Made by a program: the position numbers and the translations under genes. A stretch of 64,000 bases of DNA from a candidate division TA06 bacterium (GTDB lineage: Bacteria > Edwardsbacteria > AC1 > EtOH8), in NCBI GenBank assembly GCA_016235665.1, contig JACRJI010000013.1, forward strand, positions 1-64,000, written 5' to 3'. Under the pieces are notes generated by a model, which was not told the DNA's origin, did not search any database, and saw nothing but the letters and a program-made list of their open reading frames with translations. The stretch's first letter is position 1; the number at the start of each line of letters is the position of its first letter. Shown piece after piece: positions 19,601 through 27,808 of the stretch.

Positions 19601-21108
19601 GGTCAGATTCCACTACTTGGGCGGATGCCAGCCTGTATCAGGAGTTCTCTTCCTCAGGCTTGGTCTGGGCGGTTAAAACCAAAATGCCGAACTGGCTTTT
19701 TGGATCTGCCTCCTGTCAGTTGGGGGGCAAAGTATATGTGTTCGGAGGCCGCGATTACGGTCTGGTCAAAAGGGCCGCATACCGATATGATCCTTCCGCC
19801 GATACTCTGGGGGGGACTCCCTGGGCGGCCTTGGCGGATATGCCCACCGCCCGTTACGGGCTGGGGTGCGCCGCCGTTGGGGACAGCATCATCTATGTCA
19901 TCGGAGGGTATACTCAGGACAGTATAGCTTTGTCAACAATAGAGGCATACATACCTAACGACAATAGTTGGGTGACAGGACTGACAGGGATGCCCACACC
20001 CCGAGCGTTTATGGGTGTGACCAGTATCAAAGATTCGGTTTATGCAGTGGGAGGAGAAAACAATCTCATCGCCGGGCTGGATACCGTGGAGATTTATCTG
20101 TCTTCCAGCAATGTCTGGGTTACCAAAAAAGCCCTATTTGGCGGACCAGCCTTTGGGCGAAGCGGGGCTGTGGTTACAGCTTTGGACAGCCTGGGAGTAA
20201 AGCGGATTTACGCAACGGGTGGGAAAAAATTGGACGGTACCTTTTTAGCTGTTAATCAAAAATACAATCCTGTCACCAATACCTGGGGCACAAGGACTGC
20301 TTTAAGCTCTTCCGTAAGTTATGGAGCAGGAGCAGCGGTAAACGATTCCCTTTACCTAGTAGGAGGCAAAAACGGGTCCGGTTACCTTTCAGGAGCATAC
20401 AGCTATAGCCCGTTCAGCAATACTTGGCTGGTTAATAATGCTTATCACACCGGCATCGCTCAGGCCTCGATCAGTTCACAGGATTCAATGGGATTCTGGG
20501 TTCTGGGCGGAATGACCAACGACGGTTTCATCAGCGACTCCATATATTTTGGCTACAAGCCGGGAGCCATAGAAGGCAATGTTACAATCTTTGGCACGCC
20601 GGTTACCGGAGTTACTGTCACTGCTTTAAAAGGATCTCAAGCAAAGAACAGTGAGCAAACTAAGGCTGATGGCAGCTACACCTTAGCAGGCTTGGAGCCG
20701 GGGAATTACGATGTCCACTTTTTCAAGACAGGTTCGGTGGATAGCACCATCAAGAACATTCAGGTAAAATGGGGACGGATAACCGGAGGAGTTAATGGTG
20801 TTGAAGGCAAACCTATCGTATTGGAACAGTACGGATTTAAACTGGGCCTGGCCTATCCCAATCCAGTCAATAACCAGACAACCATTAGTTATCAGTTGCC
20901 GGCCAAGTCAAACGTAGAGTTGTCGGTTTACAACGTACTGGGACAGAAGATCAAGGTGCTGGCTCAAGGTACCCAGAATCCAGGATGGCATTCGGTGATC
21001 TGGAACGGCAGGGACAATGGCGGACGGAAAGTGTCTAGCGGCATCTATCTTTACCGCTTGTCCTCAGGTTCAGGAAGCGCGGTTAAAAAACTGGTGGTGA
21101 TAAGATAG
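16669..21108 (+). CDS. Secreted Kelch-propeller protein with carboxypeptidase-regulatory-like repeats and sorting domain
   Basis: An AAAGGAG site precedes the ATG, and the signal peptide ends AHAGE. Residues about 309-650 hold five copies of a motif resembling VxGVYDNxxGTGTDYYxGG...ITLGTP (for example SVYDNPADTGTEYY and GIYDNSSGTGTDYF), here set inside a beta-rich region. Three carboxypeptidase-regulatory-like (transthyretin-type) domains follow (about 735-998), then five or six Kelch units (about 1004-1288, with VYVFGG, IYVIGG, VYAVGG, LYLVGG). A fourth regulatory-like domain (about 1300-1360) and the type IX-like tail (YPNPVNNQ, VYNVLGQKI, SSGIYLYRL, final VIR) end the protein. A cell-surface binding or adhesion role is plausible, but no enzyme motif is visible. 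It is monocistronic between its own promoter and terminator. Confidence 0.87.
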   Translation: MRKILLAISILVVISTAFIPAHAGERAAINAGAIKTELWHNGLMGDTTASLLFPAGLYQGASLLRLGSLWFGGSVDGKQNFGVSCGDITTSGQAVSEWTPDSLGVQVFVPGSRAPLELKLNLTDDDPAANKGINLGITASVKAHQWSYLPVDKLYLLEYSFRNDGAAQIDSAYAGLWHLGNVFKTQAINTENIDYTGYDVNVDPLNGTVRNMLYVAADSVQCQNTFGVSSPYIGFRLLHAVNPNGSPAVLSGACSWRGASNSPQSDASLLDYRSRYFYLSRGKFDAELIPRFNVPKLTIDNTHLRIDGKVLTEVDGVWDVNDTSHIGQNYYIGGIFNASSGIITLGTPKADKLKLVAKEQDSELDTLTVQTQNLPLAQVTGVYDNATGTGTNYYSGGSFVSATGVITLGTPYVKLNTVSHEEDWASDDYTLYAQITPLYQVISVYDNPADTGTEYYAGGTFNESSGQITLGTAYANYGSAPLYVNYKWREASPFLYVDYSYKLNNVVTSYKYYHTKTGVVPTDYTNLTISDPTGLEEVAGVYRQSDTLMSGTDYYIGGSFDKGTGQIMLATPLPDDTADYYLRENYMLDMVGTPNDSFIWLGIGIWPDYDKVVEIVGIYDNSSGTGTDYFAGGSYDPVTDLITLGTPFDGGDMMSPVFITYRYLKLTNALVKYHSNDLGSQNVMLSVGPWNMSPGDSAKAVFAVVAGNSLAELQATSDSALYIWNNPGAAVTTTKGSVSGQVARTLGRGMVENAVVTAYQGPTPIDSGITDGTGRYFVANLEAGAYDSLVATSTGYLQSAILFNADITAGQDTTGLDFVLTSVNAGLSGYVFRSDSSTAVAGALVFLQGVNYDSTFTDIGGYYSFKSVLTSTTDSLLFSAPGCVAEVIANLNLQADSAMAVNKVLHSAGGWLDGRITKSDSLTPVANAIVSVTGPVSASDTTDASGNYSFTGLAAGTYDISITASGYAMQNISGMAVRSDSTTWADASLYQEFSSSGLVWAVKTKMPNWLFGSASCQLGGKVYVFGGRDYGLVKRAAYRYDPSADTLGGTPWAALADMPTARYGLGCAAVGDSIIYVIGGYTQDSIALSTIEAYIPNDNSWVTGLTGMPTPRAFMGVTSIKDSVYAVGGENNLIAGLDTVEIYLSSSNVWVTKKALFGGPAFGRSGAVVTALDSLGVKRIYATGGKKLDGTFLAVNQKYNPVTNTWGTRTALSSSVSYGAGAAVNDSLYLVGGKNGSGYLSGAYSYSPFSNTWLVNNAYHTGIAQASISSQDSMGFWVLGGMTNDGFISDSIYFGYKPGAIEGNVTIFGTPVTGVTVTALKGSQAKNSEQTKADGSYTLAGLEPGNYDVHFFKTGSVDSTIKNIQVKWGRITGGVNGVEGKPIVLEQYGFKLGLAYPNPVNNQTTISYQLPAKSNVELSVYNVLGQKIKVLAQGTQNPGWHSVIWNGRDNGGRKVSSGIYLYRLSSGSGSAVKKLVVIR

Positions 21109-21127
21109 CCCCCAAAGGACAAATGAC

Positions 21128-21160
21128 GGCACGGCTAGAATCTTTTATTTTAGCCGTGCC
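21128..21160 (+). terminator. Terminator after the Kelch protein gene
   Basis: The arms ggcacggcta and tagccgtgcc pair perfectly over 10 bp around an AT-rich loop and precede a T-rich stretch. It separates this unit from the porU-porV operon promoter at 21180. Confidence 0.85.
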
Positions 21161-21179
21161 AGATATTTATTTATTTCTC

Positions 21180-21208
21180 TTGACAAAACGTTGTTTGTAT
21201 ATTATCAT
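21180..21208 (+). promoter_or_regulatory. Promoter of the propeller-porU-porV operon
   Basis: TTGACA (21180-21185) and TATCAT (21203-21208) are 17 bases apart. The start codon is about 195 bases further on, leaving an unusually long leader. Confidence 0.8.
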
Positions 21209-21255
21209 TCATTAATTAAAAAGGAGAGTTAATTTAACGTCCGGTAAATGTAAGT

Positions 21256-21308
21256 AAAACAGTGCAGGTTGCTTGTACCTTTCAATATGAAAGGGGCTGT
21301 TTTATTTA
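21256..21308 (+). promoter_or_regulatory. First leader hairpin, terminator-like
   Basis: Outer arms aaaacag / ctgtttt enclose an inner perfect hairpin (cctttc, aatat, gaaagg). A T-rich stretch follows. It lies in the transcribed leader of the porU-porV operon. Confidence 0.55.
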
Positions 21309-21310
21309 AC

Positions 21311-21385
21311 AATGATGCCGGCCGTATGTTGATAGAATCACGGTCAATTGGGCTGGTATCATTTATCAAATGATGCCAGTTTTTT
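21311..21385 (+). promoter_or_regulatory. Candidate transcription attenuator: mutually exclusive antiterminator and terminator hairpins
   Basis: Segment A (21311-21323, aatgatgccggcc) can pair over all 13 positions, with two G-U pairs, with segment B (21351-21363, ggctggtatcatt). Segment B can instead pair over 12 positions with segment C (21368-21379, aaatgatgccag), forming a compact hairpin with a 3-base loop followed directly by six T residues. A and C are near-copies competing for B. That is the arrangement of an antiterminator and terminator. It ends 6 bases before the AGGAG site of the gene at 21403. The signal sensed is not evident; I recognise no known riboswitch consensus. Confidence 0.6.
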
Positions 21386-21402
21386 ATTTAAGGAGTTTTG
21401 TC

Positions 21403-22923
21403 ATGGGAAGAGTTATTTTATTAGCCATGGTTTTAACCGTGCAAAGCTGGGCCCAGCAATGGTCGCCCGCCGTCAATCTAATGCTATCTGATCCCGGATC
21501 ATCCTGGACCGCCTCTAACCAGGCCCGCAGCCTGGCGGTCCAGGGGGACACCGTGCATTTGGTGTGGTTCAACTCTACGGAAGTGTTGGCCAATATGGGA
21601 CACCAGATTTATTACAAAAAATATAACGGAGCTTTATGGGACACCAGCAATACTCTGATAGGTTATATGGGAAATTACCGGAGGCACAGTTGGTATCCGT
21701 CCTGCGCCATGGGGCCCGGGGGTGACCTGCATGTGGTTTGGGAGACCAATGACTTTGTCCAGACCAGCGACGGGGCTTCCATATACGACATTGCCTATCG
21801 CCAACTCAGCCACGGCATATGGACTCCAAGTCTAAGTGAAAACCCGATCAAGGTTACAGGGAATGTTTCTCAAGGCTATTCATGGCGGCCGGTGATCGCT
21901 TGTGGCTTGGATAACATTGCCCACATAGCCTGGCAAGATAACCGGCAGGGTACATTTAAAATATTCTACAGATCATTGACGAACGGTAGCGCTTGGAGCG
22001 ATTATTTATGCCTTAGTCCTCAGGGAGTTTATGCTGGGTTTCCCAGCATAGCATTGTCTGGCACCCAACCTGCAGTGGTCTGGCAGGATTTTAGAAATGG
22101 AAGTAACCAGATATACTTTGCCCAAAAAACGATGTCAGGCTGGGGCCAGGACAGCTCTATCAGCCAGAGCAATTTCGGGGCCTTTGCCCCGTGCCTGGCC
22201 GGGGATCAAGCCGGGAACTTGCATGTTGCATGGGAGGATTTGCGCGACGGCAACTTCGAGATATATTATCGCCGTTTCAATGCCCAGACCCAGCTATGGG
22301 GGAATGTTCTTAGGCTGACAAAAGATCCCTTTTATTCCCGCCAGCCGTTCTTGCTTTGTCAGGACGACAGCACGGTAAGTCTGTTCTGGTCCGACGATCG
22401 TAACGGAAGTTATGAGATCTATCACCGACAGTCGGTTAATAACATTTGGCAGCCCGAAACCACCATTACCACCTTTAATGGTTCAGCATCTCTCAATCCC
22501 TCGGCCGCCATGGATCATCTGGGCAATCTGCACCTGGTCTGGTCTGATTTCGGCGTACCCTATTTGGCCCCGGATATTTTTTATATGACGGGAGTTTATG
22601 CTAAAATAGCAACATCTGAAAATCAGCCTCCTGTCCCAGGATCAGCCGTCCTGGCAATGCTTCCGGCCCGCCCAAATCCCTTGCGTGACAGGACCAAAAT
22701 ATCTATGACAACGGCACAGAGCGGGTGGGCCCGGGTAAGTGTTTACAATATCGCCGGACAGCTGGTGAAGGAGATTTACCGCGGTCAATTGGCCGGGGGA
22801 CAACATGAGTTTGAATGGGATGCCAGGGACGGCAAAGGGGACAGGGTCAGTAACGGCCTTTATCTTACCCGGGCGGAATCGTCCGGGGCCGCAGTTACCG
22901 GTAAAATAATGGTGGTGAGGTGA
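21403..22923 (+). CDS. Secreted beta-propeller protein with sorting domain
   Basis: ATG 21403 is preferred over an in-frame ATG at 21370, because an AGGAG site lies 7 bases before it and the product then opens with a clean signal peptide ending SWAQQ. The upstream ATG also lies inside a terminator hairpin. Six repeats of about 55-60 residues carry a signature like VAWxDxRxGxxxIYYR (for example IAWQDNRQG, VVWQDFRNG, VAWEDLRDG), as in sialidase/BNR-like propellers, followed by the type IX-like tail (RPNPLRD, VYNIAGQLV, SNGLYLTRA, final VVR). No catalytic residues were recognised, so ligand binding is more likely than hydrolysis. The stop overlaps the porU-like start region, which means translational coupling. 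Being first in the operon, it may work with the secretion machinery or simply be its cargo. Confidence 0.85.
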   Translation: MGRVILLAMVLTVQSWAQQWSPAVNLMLSDPGSSWTASNQARSLAVQGDTVHLVWFNSTEVLANMGHQIYYKKYNGALWDTSNTLIGYMGNYRRHSWYPSCAMGPGGDLHVVWETNDFVQTSDGASIYDIAYRQLSHGIWTPSLSENPIKVTGNVSQGYSWRPVIACGLDNIAHIAWQDNRQGTFKIFYRSLTNGSAWSDYLCLSPQGVYAGFPSIALSGTQPAVVWQDFRNGSNQIYFAQKTMSGWGQDSSISQSNFGAFAPCLAGDQAGNLHVAWEDLRDGNFEIYYRRFNAQTQLWGNVLRLTKDPFYSRQPFLLCQDDSTVSLFWSDDRNGSYEIYHRQSVNNIWQPETTITTFNGSASLNPSAAMDHLGNLHLVWSDFGVPYLAPDIFYMTGVYAKIATSENQPPVPGSAVLAMLPARPNPLRDRTKISMTTAQSGWARVSVYNIAGQLVKEIYRGQLAGGQHEFEWDARDGKGDRVSNGLYLTRAESSGAAVTGKIMVVR

Positions 22924-22925
22924 AT

Positions 22926-25900
22926 ATGAGATTTAGAACACTTATACCGCTTTTAGGACTGCTGGTTATGGTCCTGAATTCTGCCTGGGCCGGCGTCAAT
23001 GTATCGGAATCCACCGATCAGGGAATTGTAGTGGAACTCTCCTGTCCCCAGCCGCAATTTGAGCAGGTTCTGATAAATGGGATGGAATATTTCAGGGTCT
23101 CAGCCGTAGGCTGCCCCGGTCTGACCGACCCCGGCCGTCCGTTTCTGCCGGTAGTAGGAACGATGATATTTGTGCCACCCAACACTATTCCTGTGATAGC
23201 ATCCACCGAGCTGGCAGAGGCAATAAAATATAAAAAGATCCCGGCACCGGCTTACGAAATCCAAATGAACAAGGAAACAATCCCCGATCCGGCTGTGTAC
23301 CAGGGTGAACAGGTTTATCCGGCCGATATAGTAACCATCTCCCCGCCGGTCAGGGCGGGCCTTCACAAGATGGCTTTTATTTCCTTCAATCCGGTGCGGT
23401 TTAACCCGGCCAGCGGCAGCCTGCTCTATGTTAAAAGCATCAAGATCCGGATCAAATTCCGTACGTCCGGTCTAGGCGACCAAGCATTGGCAGCGGGGAA
23501 GGCGGGCCAGCTGGGCGCCGGTATCGGCCGGATCGCCGCAAAAAGTTCTGCAAATCCAAATATGATGGCAGGATGGGCCTCCCGTCCCGCTACCTCTAAT
23601 AAAGTTAAATCAGACACATGGGCCGATACTCTTCCCTATAAAATATTGATAGAGGAAGAAGGCATTTATAAGATCGGTTATTTTGATCTGTTGCAGGCCG
23701 GACTCAATCCCGGCTGGTTCGATCCCCGCAGCTATAAATTGTTCAATCAGGGGAGGGAAGTTCCCATCTATTTCAAGGGTCAGGCAGACGGCGTGTTTGA
23801 TCAGGAAGATTATTTTGAGTTCTACGGACAGCGGTTAGAAGGTGACAGCAGTTACTACCACCCCTATTCCCGCGATAATGTTTACTGGCTGGGAGCCGGA
23901 GGCAGTTTCGGTTCCAGGATGATAGAGGAGGATGGAAGCCCGGTAAACCAAAATTATATCCTAGCGGATTTCTATCGGGATGAGATCCATTTGGAAAAGG
24001 ACAGCCTTTTTTGCCGGCTGAACAGCGAATACAGCGACCAGACCGACCGCTGGTTCTGGCGGAGGATAGACGAAGGCGACAGTATGGTTTACAACTTCTT
24101 CCTTCCCGGTCTTGAATTCAGTGCGATTGACAGCGTTAACCTGACTTTGAGTCTGCATGGTTACACCTCCCTGCTGCCGGATACTTTTAACGACCATTGG
24201 GCTATTGCCATAGTTAACGGAACATCACTAAATAATTACATCAGATGGGATGGCCAGTCCCCGAATGTATTTAGGACGAAGATGGACCCTGCCTATCTGG
24301 TCAACGGGCAAAACAAGTTAGTGTTAAAGCACGGTCCGTTGAATAATATTGACAGTTATTTTTTTAACTGGATGGAAGTGGAATATACCCGGAGCTATGG
24401 GGCCGAAGAGGGACACGTGAAGTTCAAAGCCCCGCCCTATCGTTCAGACAGTCTGTTACGTTATAAAATTAACGGATTTGAGAGCCAGAGCATAGATCTA
24501 TATAAGTTGGGTGTTAGTAAGATTATCGGGACCGTGGTGGAACGTGATATTGACGGAGTGAGCTACAATTTGACCTTTGATGATAAGGCCTCCGCCCAGA
24601 CCGTCTATTTTGCTGTGCAAAACGATGATCAGCACAAGCTGAAACCAAAGGCCATCGTAGCTAATCATGTCCCGGCCCAGGCCTTGACGGATCCATCCCA
24701 AACCGCTCAATGCCTGATAATAACCACCGAAGAATTTATGGCCTCGGCGGAAAGACTGGCCGCCATCCGGAGGACCCAATATGAAGGAGCCAAGGTTGTG
24801 CTGGCATCCGATATCTACGATGTATTTAATTATGGGATCCCAACAGACCGTTCGATCAAAGATTATTTGCGTCAGGCTTTTATGACCTGGCAGGTTCCGC
24901 CGGACTATGTATTGCTGTTGGGCGGAGGGAGTTGGGACCCCCGCAACCTGCTGGGTCAATCTTCTGCCGATAAAATTCCGGTACATTTGACCAGGACCTC
25001 TGATTTTGGTCCGACTGCAGACGACAACTATTATGCCGATATCCTTGAAGATGATCAATTCTCCTCTTTGCCGGACATCGCGGTGGGCCGGATCCCTGTT
25101 TACACTGCCAACGATTGCCAGATCTGGGAAACCAAACAAATGTCCTACGAACAGCAACCTTTGCTGGACCAATGGCAGCGTAAATTTATGCTGATAGCCG
25201 GGAGGAACATGAATATCGGCGACCAGTTCAACCTGGAAAGCGACCAGCTGGCGGCTACACTGGATACCAGATATACGGTTTCAAAGGTCTACCACAACAA
25301 TCCTGCTACTACTCAGGATCTGATAGATCAGTTCAACCAGGGAGCTGTGCTGGCCGGGTTCAACGGGCATGGGGGCGGCCAGGTATGGTCCCATGACAGT
25401 TTTTTCCGGATAGACGAGGTGGCCAGGCTTAACAACTGGGGACGCTGGCCGTTAGTGGGTTCATTTACCTGTTACAGCGGAGCCTTTGATATTCCCGATA
25501 CTGTTTCCCTGTCCCAGGCCATGCTGTTAAAGACATACAGCGGCGCGGTAGGTGTTTTTGCCAGTTCCGGGCCATCATGGGAGAATGTCATAGAACAGGT
25601 ATTCTTTGGGGCGGTTGATGACTACGGTCTCACTAGGTTCGGTGATATTATCCTGAGTTCCAAGATTGAAATGGCTGCCAGATACGGCACGGTTTCCGGC
25701 CCGCCGGGGGAGATGATAACCAGTTATAATCTGCTAGGGGATCCCGGCATGCGCCTGGCAGTTTCCCACCGGGGCATTGAAATGGCGTTGCTTCCGGCTT
25801 CGCTTTTACCCGGAGATTCACTTACAGTCACCATCAACGGCGGGTTCAAAACCGGTAGTATTGCCTTGCTTTCCATATGTGACTCCATCGGTAGTCCCGC

Positions 25901-27797
25901 TGCTAGCTATTCGCTGTTTTCCAATACTCCCGGCATCGTTAATGCCAGGGTGCAGGTCCCGGTTGGCATGGGTACCGGAAAGGCTTTAGTGAAGGCATTT
26001 GTAAAAGACGCAGACAGCAGCTGGGCCATTTGCGGGGAAATGGGGATCAACCAGCCTGCATTTTATGGCATGGTTGCCACTCCCTCCCGACCGGTCAATC
26101 TTGTAGATAGCGTTGATATAGTCAGCGGAGCTTCCAGCCTGGGGGGAATAGACAGTGTATGGTGCGAATGGCGTACAGCAGAAGATAGAGCTGACACTTT
26201 CCCGCTCCAGATCACTATGATGGACAGTTCATATCCTGGTTTTTTCAAGCTAAGAGCCAAGATCATCAACGCCGGGCATGCTGACACGTTTCTCAACTAC
26301 CGGATCTGCCTTTCCGGTCCTGGGGTAGCTAAAGCAGTAAGCAAATGGAGTTCTCACCATCTTTTGAACCGTTCCGATCTGGCTCTGAAAAAAAATACCA
26401 ACGATGTTGATAATGCCTATTTTGGTGGGAAAAGGAGGCTGACTCTCTATATTGATGTTTATAATAAAGGGGATATCAGAGCTGACAGCATTCCCCTTCA
26501 TTTTTACCGCTATAACAACGAGCTTCCCCCGGTCGATTCCGTTACAGTGATACTGGATTCGATCCTGCCAGGCACCAAGACCGTAGTAGCTGTTCCCTGG
26601 AGCCTTGCTCCAGGGAGGGAGAGAGACTCGATTAAACTATCCATAGACCCCTCCGCTAAAATCATGCCGCCGGAACAGGATACCAGCAACAATCATTTTG
26701 CTTCGAACTATTATGACTTGCCCAGATACCCGGACACGAAAGTTTACCGCCAATTGGGCCTGTTGGGAAGCGGAGATACGGTGACATTGCTGCAAGCGGA
26801 CCCTCAGATCAGATATTACCTGCCCGATTCCAGTCTGAACGACAGCGCCGTTTCGATAGTGGGAGCCTTCCCCTTTGATCAATATTCCCCGTTGAACCCG
26901 GCCCGCCAGCCTGGATTGAAAATGATCGGGGACGAGTTCCGGGATGCTTATTTTGTGAATCTTACCGACTCAACCCGGGGACTGTCCAATGGAAAGAAAT
27001 TATGGGTCAGCCTGGGCTGGCCCCAGCTGGGTGAGGTCGAAGATCTGAGCCTGGTAAACATATACCGCTTTAATCCCCGTCAAAGTTTATGGCAAAAGGT
27101 CCCTGGCGGGGCTGACACGCTCAGCGTCTGGGGCCTTTCCGATTCTTTCGGCACCTTCATGCCCTTGATCGGAACCGACACTACTGCTCCCTTGATCACC
27201 GCCAGGCTGGATCAACAGTCCACCGGCTGGGGGAACGAAGTAAGGGTTTCCCGGCCCCAGTATTCGGTGTTGATAGAGGATCCCAACGGCATCAATCTGG
27301 ATTCGGTTTGGGTAAAAAAGGACGGGGCGCTTGTTTCCCGAAATGAGTATAATTTACCAACCCAGCCCCAGGATCACAGCAGTGTACCCCTGGCTTATGC
27401 CCCGTATCTGGCCGATGGACAGCACAATTTGGAATTCGGAGCCTGCGACAACCTGGGCAATAGATCGTCGGTCTCGGTGCAGCTTACGGTGGCGGCAACC
27501 TTTGGGCTTTACGAGATGGCCTGCTATCCTACTCCAGTCGACGGGAACTACGCCACTTTTTACTTTTTTGTGGGCGATCATACCGATAAGTACGAGCTGA
27601 AAATATTTACCGTGGCCGGAAGGCTGATCAAGACGTTCAATGGTGGATATGCCTCAGGTGTCAAGACGTTGCGCTGGGATGTTGATGATAACTCGGGGCA
27701 AAGGGTGGCTAATGGAGTATATTTTTATACTTTGGAAATTTGGTCGGGATCAGGGGCAAAACAGAAAAAAACCGAAAAACTGGCGGTATTACGATGA
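22926..27797 (+). CDS. porU: PorU-like C25 peptidase, candidate type IX secretion sortase
   Basis: ATG 22926 has a GAGGTG site; a GTG at 22920 overlaps the previous stop. The signal peptide ends SAWAG. A C25 propeptide-like region (about 25-185) precedes a segment typical of PorU (ILIEEEGIYKIGYFDL and a DQEDYFEFYGQR stretch, about 235-310). The C25 catalytic domain (about 590-960) has His815 in NGHGGG and Cys849 in SFTCYSG. Beta-sandwich domains and a FlgD/type IX tail end it (FTVAGRLI, ANGVYFYTL, final VLR), with YPTPV in place of the usual PNP. In Bacteroidetes, PorU cleaves sorting domains from cargo and joins the cargo to an anionic LPS, and it keeps its own tail. At 1623 residues this is longer than typical PorU. 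Its neighbour is a PorV/PorQ-like gene, which supports the assignment. An ordinary secreted gingipain-like protease is the alternative. Confidence 0.72.
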   Translation: MRFRTLIPLLGLLVMVLNSAWAGVNVSESTDQGIVVELSCPQPQFEQVLINGMEYFRVSAVGCPGLTDPGRPFLPVVGTMIFVPPNTIPVIASTELAEAIKYKKIPAPAYEIQMNKETIPDPAVYQGEQVYPADIVTISPPVRAGLHKMAFISFNPVRFNPASGSLLYVKSIKIRIKFRTSGLGDQALAAGKAGQLGAGIGRIAAKSSANPNMMAGWASRPATSNKVKSDTWADTLPYKILIEEEGIYKIGYFDLLQAGLNPGWFDPRSYKLFNQGREVPIYFKGQADGVFDQEDYFEFYGQRLEGDSSYYHPYSRDNVYWLGAGGSFGSRMIEEDGSPVNQNYILADFYRDEIHLEKDSLFCRLNSEYSDQTDRWFWRRIDEGDSMVYNFFLPGLEFSAIDSVNLTLSLHGYTSLLPDTFNDHWAIAIVNGTSLNNYIRWDGQSPNVFRTKMDPAYLVNGQNKLVLKHGPLNNIDSYFFNWMEVEYTRSYGAEEGHVKFKAPPYRSDSLLRYKINGFESQSIDLYKLGVSKIIGTVVERDIDGVSYNLTFDDKASAQTVYFAVQNDDQHKLKPKAIVANHVPAQALTDPSQTAQCLIITTEEFMASAERLAAIRRTQYEGAKVVLASDIYDVFNYGIPTDRSIKDYLRQAFMTWQVPPDYVLLLGGGSWDPRNLLGQSSADKIPVHLTRTSDFGPTADDNYYADILEDDQFSSLPDIAVGRIPVYTANDCQIWETKQMSYEQQPLLDQWQRKFMLIAGRNMNIGDQFNLESDQLAATLDTRYTVSKVYHNNPATTQDLIDQFNQGAVLAGFNGHGGGQVWSHDSFFRIDEVARLNNWGRWPLVGSFTCYSGAFDIPDTVSLSQAMLLKTYSGAVGVFASSGPSWENVIEQVFFGAVDDYGLTRFGDIILSSKIEMAARYGTVSGPPGEMITSYNLLGDPGMRLAVSHRGIEMALLPASLLPGDSLTVTINGGFKTGSIALLSICDSIGSPAASYSLFSNTPGIVNARVQVPVGMGTGKALVKAFVKDADSSWAICGEMGINQPAFYGMVATPSRPVNLVDSVDIVSGASSLGGIDSVWCEWRTAEDRADTFPLQITMMDSSYPGFFKLRAKIINAGHADTFLNYRICLSGPGVAKAVSKWSSHHLLNRSDLALKKNTNDVDNAYFGGKRRLTLYIDVYNKGDIRADSIPLHFYRYNNELPPVDSVTVILDSILPGTKTVVAVPWSLAPGRERDSIKLSIDPSAKIMPPEQDTSNNHFASNYYDLPRYPDTKVYRQLGLLGSGDTVTLLQADPQIRYYLPDSSLNDSAVSIVGAFPFDQYSPLNPARQPGLKMIGDEFRDAYFVNLTDSTRGLSNGKKLWVSLGWPQLGEVEDLSLVNIYRFNPRQSLWQKVPGGADTLSVWGLSDSFGTFMPLIGTDTTAPLITARLDQQSTGWGNEVRVSRPQYSVLIEDPNGINLDSVWVKKDGALVSRNEYNLPTQPQDHSSVPLAYAPYLADGQHNLEFGACDNLGNRSSVSVQLTVAATFGLYEMACYPTPVDGNYATFYFFVGDHTDKYELKIFTVAGRLIKTFNGGYASGVKTLRWDVDDNSGQRVANGVYFYTLEIWSGSGAKQKKTEKLAVLR

Positions 27798-27808
27798 GGA
27801 GAAGGAAT

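Noticed and set aside
21209-21402. A known riboswitch class (for example cyclic di-GMP) in the porU-operon leader
   Set aside because: The hairpins are clear, but I found no core consensus of a class I know. Kept only as an attenuator candidate.
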